This document shows, piece after piece, positions 17,362-22,974 of a DNA stretch of 22,974 bases; position 1 is the first letter of the stretch; every line of letters starts with the position of its first letter. This DNA comes from Pseudovibrio sp. JCM 19062. GTDB taxonomy: Bacteria; Pseudomonadota; Alphaproteobacteria; Rhizobiales; Stappiaceae. Made by a program: the position numbers and the translations under genes. A model generated the notes under the pieces. That model was given only the letters and a program-made list of their open reading frames with translations. It was not told where the DNA came from and did not search any database. The stretch is from contig BAXV01000056.1 of assembly GCA_001310715.1 (NCBI GenBank), forward strand, positions 1 through 22,974, in the 5' to 3' direction.

Positions 17362-18417
17362 TTATCGCATGCCTTCATTCAGTTTGTTCGGCCTGACCCT
17401 ACGGAGCAGCAGGGGGACGAGGATGGTCAGGAGGAGGAGGCGGAAGACGTGATGGGCGGCGACGAAGGTCGGATCGAGCCCACTTTGCACGGCAATAGCC
17501 GCCATGGCCTCAACGCCGCCAGGGGCGAACGCCACAAACAACAGGCTTGGGTCAAGGCCCACAAGAGCCATGGCCAAAATCACACCAAGAACCGCCATGC
17601 CAACGGTGATGAGGGTGACCACAATCCCTGCGCCAATGGCCTTTACAAACATGTCTGCACTGATGCCTTTGAAGCGGGTTCCAATCAACGCGCCCATCAC
17701 CAAAAACGAAGCGAGCGTGGCCCAGTCCGGCATTTTTCCCGGTGTCAGCTCGGTCAGGTGCCCCAGCGAAGACACCAGCATACCGCCCAGCAGGAATGCG
17801 GCGGGGACTTTCAGTTTTTGGAAAATCGCTCCCACAATCGCGGCACCCAGCAGCACATAAACTGCTGAAATCGGGGTGATGTTATGTATTGGAAGGAAAG
17901 ATTCCTCCGTTGCTTCAAACAGCAGCGCGATGAAAGGCGGAACGCAGATGGTGAGAAACAGAACCCGCGTGCTTTGTGCAAGGCTGATGCGGGTCACATC
18001 TGCCTTCGTGTCAGCAGCCATGCTGAGGATATAACTCAGGTGCCCCGGAACCGAGGCCAACGAAGCGTTGTAGGCATCAAACCCGAAGAACCGCACCAAG
18101 ACTGCGCGGCTGAGCATCATACTCAAGGCCAACGTTATGCCAAGTGCAACAAAGCTGGCAGGCCATGCCACTGCTGCATCAAGAACGGCAGGCGTCACAC
18201 CGGACCCGATGCCAGCTCCCAGCACGATAAAGCAAATTGTACGCAGCCAGAGTGGGACGACGACGGGCGCACCAAGTACTCCGGCTAGCGTGACAGCCAG
18301 TGCTGAACCTGTGAGGGGGGCTGCCGGGAATCCAATCAAAGTGAAGAGACCAGCCCCTGCGCCTGCAATTGCAAGCGTGATAGCCAGATTGGACAGGTCA
18401 ACTTTGTTAATGCTCAA
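17362..18417 (-). CDS. AbrB family integral membrane protein
   Basis: Membrane protein of the AbrB family (often mislabelled ammonia monooxygenase), about 351 residues with an internal duplication. The two repeats show as LFTLIGFPAAPLTGSALAVT early and FQKLKVPAAFLLGGMLVSSL in the second half. RFFGFDAYNASLASVPGHLS and VAFAPGGVEAMAAIAVQSGL are the paired PGG/PGH-type segments of the family. About ten helices are evident. The start is uncertain: TTG at 18417-18415 follows a GGAA and overlaps the end of tctA by a few bases; in-frame ATG codons further upstream lie inside tctA. The gene directly follows tctA, so it is probably the last gene of the tct operon. Its function is unknown. Confidence 0.8.
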   Translation of the reverse strand: MSINKVDLSNLAITLAIAGAGAGLFTLIGFPAAPLTGSALAVTLAGVLGAPVVVPLWLRTICFIVLGAGIGSGVTPAVLDAAVAWPASFVALGITLALSMMLSRAVLVRFFGFDAYNASLASVPGHLSYILSMAADTKADVTRISLAQSTRVLFLTICVPPFIALLFEATEESFLPIHNITPISAVYVLLGAAIVGAIFQKLKVPAAFLLGGMLVSSLGHLTELTPGKMPDWATLASFLVMGALIGTRFKGISADMFVKAIGAGIVVTLITVGMAVLGVILAMALVGLDPSLLFVAFAPGGVEAMAAIAVQSGLDPTFVAAHHVFRLLLLTILVPLLLRRVRPNKLNEGMR

Positions 18418-19965
18418 AACTTGAATTCCAGCTGCCTTGTTGTTGTTTCTTATTAATCGCTCTCGGCGGCTTGTAGTTCCTGCTTTCGCACGCGCGTGCA
18501 CGGATCAAGGGCAGGACGACCAGAATAACGGCCAGAACCAACAGGCCCATAGTCATCGGACGTTCCAGAATAAAGCCAATGCCGTCATACAGTTGCATGG
18601 AGCGGGAGAAGTTGTCTTCCAGCATACTGCCTAAAATGAAGCCGATCAACAAGGGTGCAAGCGGGTAGTTAGCAAACCGCAGAAGCGTTGCACAGACCCC
18701 GAAGCCCACGAGCATCAGCAATTCCGTAGCGTTATTTTGCCCAATGTACGCCCCCATTAGGGTGAAAAAAAAGGATAAACGGAATAAGAAAATTACGCGG
18801 AACAGCCAGCACTTTGGCGATGTATGGGATCAGTGGCAGGTTCAGGATCAGCAAGATCACATTGCCCACGTACATGGAGATGATCACGGACCAGAATATC
18901 TCCGGCTGATCAATCATCAGACGCGGTCCCGGCGACACATTGAGCGCGATCAGCGCACCCAGCAAGATTGCCGTTGTGCCGGAGCCGGGAATACCAAGCG
19001 TCAGCAGAGGCACGAAGGAGCCGGTACATGCCGCATTGTTGGCGGCCTCAGGCGCTGCAAGTCCTTTGACGGACCCTTTGCCGAATTCTGCCTGCTCTTC
19101 TTTGGAGGCAATATTGCGCTCAACCGCATAGCCCAGAAACGATGCGATGGTCGCGCCAGCACCCGGCAGAACACCGATCAGGAAGCCTGAATGGATTGGC
19201 GTCCAATCACCGGCGTAATTTTCTTCGCTTCTTCCTTCGTGATGCGCAAATCCTTGATGTCATTGCTACTCCCGCCTGAGTTGGAACGGGACGGGTCCAG
19301 CACAAGGAACAAGGCTTCCGGCAAGGCGAACATGGCCATGGCCAGAGTGATGAACCCGAAGCCGGACTGAAGGTCCAAAATACCCATGGTGAAGCGCGGC
19401 TGGTTGAACAGCGCCCCTTCGCCAACAGTTGCCATCATCAGCAACAAGCGTCATGAGCAGAGCCTTGCCAACCTGTCCGCTGCCCGCAAAGGCGGCGATT
19501 GCAGAAAGGCCGACGACCATCAGCGCGAAGTATTCAGCAGAGTGGAACAGCAGAGCAACAGAGGCCAATGCCGGAGCAAAAATCATCAGTAGAATTGCGC
19601 CGATACTGCCACCTGCAAAGGACGCAATGGCCGCAACAGTCAGCGCCTTACCGGCTTTCCCCTGACGGGCCAGCGGGTAGCCATCAAAGCTGGTGGCAAC
19701 GGTGGAGGCAACGCCCGGCGCATTGATGAGGATGGAGGAGGTGGAGCCCCCAAAGATCGCGCCGTAATAAACCCCTGCCAGCAGGATCAGCGCGGCGGAA
19801 GGATCACCGATGGAGATTGCCACCGGATCATGATGGCGATGATGGACATGGCCCAAGGCCCGGCAACATGCCGATGAACGTGCCGATGAGGCAGCCGCCA
19901 ATCACCATCAAAAGATTAGAAAACGTAAAGGCCGTAGAGAGGCCAACCCAGATACCGTCTAACAT
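18407..19965 (-). CDS. tctA: tripartite tricarboxylate transporter large permease TctA (five frameshift sites)
   Basis: Large membrane subunit of the TTT family carrier, which imports citrate or other carboxylates using an extracytoplasmic binding protein. The reconstructed protein has 520 residues. Landmarks in order: IGTFIGMLPGLGPMSIIAIM, ISIGDPSAALILLAGVYYGA, IFGGSTSSILINAPGVASTV, TSFDGYPLARQGKAGKAL, ATVGEGALFNQPRFTMG, GVLPGAGATIASFLGYAVER, AAPEAANNAACTGSFVPLLT and LGIPGSGTTAILLGAL. Breaks lie near 19850, 19825, 19442 (two bases), 19186 and in an A8 run at 18765-18772, the last needing one base fewer. AGGAGG lies five bases before the ATG at 19965. It follows tctB by nine bases and overlaps the AbrB gene. 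The C-terminal tail is unusually polar and long. Confidence 0.9.
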
Positions 19966-19974
19966 ATTGGCCTC

Positions 19975-20460
19975 CTAGCTTAAGAATGTTGGCAAGGGGC
20001 TGAGGTAAATTCCCAGCGTTTGCTGCACCAGATACCAGACCCCACCGGCAGCAGCCGCAGCCACAGGCACAAGAATGACAAAGCGACGCTCACCGAGCAG
20101 CGCAGCGCCAGCGACCAGAAACACAAGTGTGGAGAGCAGGAAACCGGCAGGACGCAACATCAGCGCGTAAGACGCCATCAGCACCAGCAGGAATACGGCC
20201 TGCCCGATGTTGTAATCACCCAACCGGCTAAAATCGATCTCGCCTTCTTCTGCCTCAGCGGGCTTCTTCTCGAACCCCAGCAGAATGGCAAGGCTTGTAA
20301 TTGCGGCGAGTACTGCTATGACTTTCGGAAACGTGCTCGGCCAGATCGGGTTAAACCGCATAAACGGCGGCAGACCTGCGTCCATCATAAAGAACGCGGT
20401 GTATCCGTAACTTAGGCTCACTGCCAGAATGACAAGTGCGATCCATCGGTCCAGTGCCAT
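19975..20460 (-). CDS. tctB: tripartite tricarboxylate transporter small permease TctB
   Basis: Small membrane subunit of the TTT transporter, 161 residues and intact. The start MALDRWIALVILAVSLSYGY at 20460 has GGGAGGGG a few bases upstream; an earlier in-frame ATG would lie on the other side of it. Four hydrophobic segments are visible, with a charged cytoplasmic loop (EKKPAEAEEGEIDF) between helices two and three, the usual TctB plan. ALMLRPAGFLLSTLVFLVAG is the best-conserved type of segment. It sits between tctC and tctA, nine bases from tctA, so it is co-translated with the large permease. TctB proteins diverge fast, and assignment relies on topology, size and place. Confidence 0.88.
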   Translation of the reverse strand: MALDRWIALVILAVSLSYGYTAFFMMDAGLPPFMRFNPIWPSTFPKVIAVLAAITSLAILLGFEKKPAEAEEGEIDFSRLGDYNIGQAVFLLVLMASYALMLRPAGFLLSTLVFLVAGAALLGERRFVILVPVAAAAAGGVWYLVQQTLGIYLSPLPTFLS

Positions 20461-20487
20461 TATCCCCTCCCGTTGACATGGCAAGTG

Positions 20488-20509
20488 GATGCGCTGACGT
20501 CAGCGCATC
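20488..20509 (-). terminator. perfect 22-base palindrome between tctC and tctB
   Basis: GATGCGCTGAC is followed directly by GTCAGCGCATC. It lies 18 bases after the tctC stop. Without a T tract it probably protects the tctC message or causes partial termination, so that binding protein is made in excess over the permeases, as in many transporter operons. Confidence 0.6.
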
Positions 20510-20527
20510 CCTTGATTCTTCTTGATT

Positions 20528-21511
20528 TTAGAGGAAGCCCAGCTTCTTCATGAGGTCGCCAATGGCCTTTTCCTGACCTTCCAGGAAGGCGTGGAAGTCT
20601 TCACCAGAGTTATGGATGTTGACCCAGCCGTTGCGTGCCCGCACTTCTTCCCACTCAGGGGTGTCGTACATCTTTGCAAGTGCTTCCTGATAGGCTGCCA
20701 CTTTTGCGTCTGGCAGGCCCGGTGCCCCGAAGAAACCACGCCAGTTGACGAAGGTGGTGTCGATGCCCTGTTCCTTCATGGTTGGCGCATCTTTGTAGGC
20801 TGCAACGCGCTCGTCGGCAGTCACACCAATGATTTTCACTTCACCGGCGTTTGCAAGATCAATCGCCTCGGAGAAGCCGGTTGAAAGCGCAGAGATTTCG
20901 CCGGAAAGCAGCGCCGCCATGGCCTTGCCGCCTGCATCGTACGGAATGTACTTCACCGCGGTTGCATCTTCGCCAGCCGCTTCCATCACCATGGCTGCAA
21001 CAAGGTGATCCATACCGCCCGGTACAGAACCGCCACCAATCGCAGTGCCGCGTTTGTCGGCCTGATAGGCTGCAAGCAGGTCACTCATGGAGTTGATTGG
21101 ACTGTCCTTGCCAACTACGATGGCAGCATAGTCACCAATGGTGCCGGCAACCAATGTCAGGTCACGGAAGTTGTGCGGGAATACGCCGGTTAGGGAACGG
21201 ATCACGATTGGCGTGGAGTTCACCATCAACGTACCGTGCTGGCTTGCTGCGTTCTCGATGAGGTAACCGATGGCTTTACCGCCGCCGCCACCAGACATGT
21301 TTTCAAAAGAAGCTGTGCCCGCAAGGCCGGACTTGGTCAGCGCTTCGCCGGTTCCGCGTGCGGTGCCATCCCAGCCACCACCTGCGCCACCCGGAATGAG
21401 GAAGTGGATGCTGTCAACTACTTGGTCCGCCATGGATGCAACTGGCATGGAGAAAGTCATCGCGGCCATAGCCGCTGCCGCAACTACGCGGCGCGCCCGA
21501 ATAAAACTCAT
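20528..21511 (-). CDS. tctC: tripartite tricarboxylate transporter substrate-binding protein TctC
   Basis: Periplasmic solute-binding protein of the TTT (Bug/TctC) family, 327 residues and intact. The start MSFIRARRVVAAAAMAAMTF at 21511 has GGGAGGA just upstream and begins a classic signal peptide with cleavage near ASMADQ (about residue 26). VDSIHFLIPGGAGGGWDGTA matches the first substrate-binding loop of the family. FENMSGGGGGKAIGYLIE, PYDAGGKAMAALLSGEISAL and WRGFFGAPGLPDAKVA follow in the usual order. It is the first gene of tctC-tctB-tctA-abrB and faces the tctD/tctE regulators. The carboxylate bound cannot be read from sequence; citrate is only the founding example. Confidence 0.93.
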   Translation of the reverse strand: MSFIRARRVVAAAAMAAMTFSMPVASMADQVVDSIHFLIPGGAGGGWDGTARGTGEALTKSGLAGTASFENMSGGGGGKAIGYLIENAASQHGTLMVNSTPIVIRSLTGVFPHNFRDLTLVAGTIGDYAAIVVGKDSPINSMSDLLAAYQADKRGTAIGGGSVPGGMDHLVAAMVMEAAGEDATAVKYIPYDAGGKAMAALLSGEISALSTGFSEAIDLANAGEVKIIGVTADERVAAYKDAPTMKEQGIDTTFVNWRGFFGAPGLPDAKVAAYQEALAKMYDTPEWEEVRARNGWVNIHNSGEDFHAFLEGQEKAIGDLMKKLGFL

Positions 21512-21565
21512 TATGTCCTCCCATTTGACAAGGGCAGCAATTGTCGCCCATGACTTACGTGAAAC

Positions 21566-21599
21566 CACGGAAACCTGACACAGACCTGTCACCCCCGTG
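21566..21599. promoter_or_regulatory. nested inverted repeats in the tctC-tctD divergent promoter
   Basis: TGACA (21576-21580) and TGTCA (21587-21591) form an inverted repeat, enclosed by CACGG (21566-21570) and CCGTG (21595-21599). The site lies 20 bases before tctD and 54 before tctC, where a TctD-binding site would be expected. The assignment is inference. Confidence 0.45.
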
Positions 21600-21619
21600 A
21601 TTTTTTGGGGAAGCGAATA

Positions 21620-22287
21620 ATGAGATTTCTTCTGGTAGAAGATAACGCCAAGCTGGCGACCTCCATCGTAGAGCGCTTAACGCTGGACGGGCATGTTGTT
21701 GATCATGCAGCAGAAATTTCAACAGCTCAGGATTATGTCGCCACCGCAGACTACGACATGATCCTGCTCGATATCATGCTTCCTGATGGCGATGGACGAG
21801 ATTTTCTAAACGAACACCGGGGCCGTCAGGATGACACGCCGGTCATTGTTCTGACCGCACGCTCCGAGGTTTCCGACAGGGTCGGGGTGCTGGATCTGGG
21901 GGCGGATGATTATATCACCAAACCCTTTGATTTCTCGGAGTTAGAAGCCCGCTGCCGCGCTGTCATGCGGCGCAAATCCGGTGGTGTCACAAACGCCAAG
22001 CGATTCGGCGATCTGGTGTTCGATCCGCTGGCAGGCACGCTCAAGATTGGCAGCAAAACGGTCACTCTGCGCAACAAAGAACTACGGCTTTTGGAGATAT
22101 TTTTTTTAGCGCGCCCGATGTGATTTTCTCAAAAACCAAGCTTGTGGACAGATTATTCTCCTACAACGAAGACGTTTCCGAGAACGCCATTGAGGTCTAC
22201 GTTGCCCGCCTGCGCAGGCACATCTCAGCATCTTCAGTGCAGATTGTCACTGTGCGCGGTCTGGGTTACCGGTTAAGCCTGACATGA
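21620..22287 (+). CDS. tctD: TctD-like response regulator, OmpR/PhoB family (one frameshift)
   Basis: Two-component response regulator that should activate the divergent tct operon. The receiver domain starts MRFLLVEDNAKLATSIVERL; it contains the acidic ED pair, the phospho-acceptor aspartate in DMILLDIMLPDGDG, VIVLTARSEVSDR, and the lysine in ADDYITKPFDFSELEARCRA. The OmpR-type winged helix follows, with VTLRNKELRLLEIFF, KTKLVDRLFSYNEDVSENAI and EVYVARLRRHIS...VRGLGYRLSLT. The frame breaks inside a T8 run at 22100-22107; adding one T or removing two restores SAPDVIFSKTKLV, for about 221-222 residues. The start is ATG 21620 with GGGGAAG upstream. Its TGA overlaps the ATG of the kinase (ATGA), so they are co-translated. 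Confidence 0.9.
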
Positions 22288-22974
22288 ATGAAGTTGCCAA
22301 CATATCCGGTTCCATCCGCCGCCGCCTGACGCTCCAGCTTCTGGGCATCGCCGCCGTACTTGCCGCCCTGTTGTTTGTGATGGTGATGACCTATGCCAAG
22401 CAGGTGGCAGAGGAATCTCAGGACAACATCCTGTCGGCCTCCGCCACCGCCATTTTGGACAGCGCGGCGATCCAGAGCGGTGAGGTGACGGTCGATATTC
22501 CCTATTCGGCGCTTTCTATGCTCGGCAACGTGAGTGATGACCGCGTGTTTTACCGCGTTGTTGCTGATGGAAACTATCTCACCGGATATGAAAGCCTGCC
22601 GGAAACCACGCCGCCCAGAGGGCAGGAGAACCGACAGTTCTTAACCTCCCACTATCTGGGCGAGAGTATCCGCATGGTGTCGGCAACCCGCCGTCTTTCC
22701 AATGCAGCGGGTCCCGTTGAGGTCACCGTCTCCGTTGCCCAGACACTCAAACGCCAGCGCGAGACATTGGAGCGCATCTCTACCAACGCGGCCTATATTG
22801 GGTTCGGCTTCTTTATCGCTGCCGCTTTGCTTGCTGTTTTGGCCGCTCAATCTGCCGTGCGGCCTGTACAGGCCCTTGCCAACTCCGTTTCCAGACGCGG
22901 ACCGCAAGACCTGCGCGCCGTTCAAGCTCCGTACCGGGAGAGATGGCCCCGCTTGTTGATGCGCTGAACCGGTT
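22284..22974 (+). CDS. tctE: TctE-like sensor histidine kinase, N-terminal part (one frameshift; cut by window edge)
   Basis: Membrane sensor kinase partnered with the response regulator it overlaps. A first transmembrane helix LLGIAAVLAALLFVMVMTY (about residues 20-40) is followed by a periplasmic part of about 130 residues in the style of the 2CSK_N/TctE sensor domain (ILDSAAIQSGEVTVDIPYSA, VFYRVVADGNYLTGYESLP, VEVTVSVAQTLKRQRETLE). A second helix GFGFFIAAALLAVLAAQSAV follows. Then RPVQALANSV marks the start of the HAMP-like linker. The frame breaks near 22929, where one restored base gives VQAPVPGEMAPLVDALNR, the usual linker sequence. The catalytic and dimerisation domains lie beyond the right edge. 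It likely senses the external carboxylate imported by the tct system. Confidence 0.88.

Noticed and set aside
18407..18501. Genuine long overlap of the AbrB gene start with tctA
   Set aside because: The upstream in-frame ATG lies 95 bases inside tctA and the added N-terminus (HARAKAGTTSRRERLIRNNN) is just tctA sequence in another frame; a start near 18417 is preferred.
1..22974. CRISPR arrays, tRNA or rRNA genes, insertion sequences, phage integration sites
   Set aside because: No regularly spaced direct repeats, cloverleaf or rRNA segments, transposase motifs or flanking terminal repeats were seen by eye.

Overview
The window looks like a chromosomal segment of a moderate-GC alphaproteobacterium, probably a marine Rhizobiales/Rhodobacterales-type organism such as a Pseudovibrio/Stappiaceae relative. 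That placement is inferred from the protein families (TctABC with TctDE, AGCS symporter, DUF2384/RES toxin-antitoxin, PRISE-like reductase) and base composition, not from a marker gene.

Layout. 1-978 (minus): the first two thirds of a BenE benzoate:H+ symporter, running off the left edge, preceded by a tiny one-helix ORF. 1099-2092 (plus): a UDP-glucuronate decarboxylase-type epimerase. 2147-3970 (minus): a two-gene unit of an alpha/beta hydrolase and a protein with two SnoaL-like domains. 4362-6963 (plus): a TetR regulator with a palindrome just in front of it, a CurA/2-alkenal-reductase-type NADPH oxidoreductase and a DJ-1/PfpI-type protein, together an electrophile or carbonyl detoxification cluster. 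7291-8426 (plus): an MbcA/ParS/Xre (DUF2384) antitoxin and RES toxin. 8557-9930 (minus): an AGCS sodium:alanine/glycine symporter. 9931-10507: a gene-free stretch holding two strong hairpins. 10508-11575 (minus): a PRISE-like enone reductase. 11889-12326 (minus): a glyoxalase-superfamily protein. 12519-13632 (minus): a D-threonine/3-hydroxyaspartate aldolase. 13734-16126 (minus): a large homodimeric E1/transketolase-like ThDP enzyme. 16361-17293 (minus): a PAP2 phosphatase. 17362-21511 (minus): an AbrB-family membrane protein and the tripartite tricarboxylate transporter genes tctA, tctB and tctC. 21620-22974 (plus): the divergent TctD/TctE two-component system, with the kinase running off the right edge.

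The most striking property is the condition of the genes. Twelve of the twenty-one recognisable protein genes are interrupted by frameshifts, about 26 sites in all. Nearly all are repaired by restoring one base, usually in a short G or C run, and every repair returns a continuous conserved protein of normal family length. No other in-frame stops are needed to explain the breaks. This looks much more like uncorrected sequencing error than genuine gene decay, and coordinates below are given for the reconstructed genes.

No clearly new multi-gene system is evident. The parts most worth a second look are the structured intergenic element at 10407-10468, the nested palindromes between tctC and tctD, the tandem SnoaL protein with its hydrolase partner, the TetR operator candidate and the short membrane-peptide ORF in front of benE.
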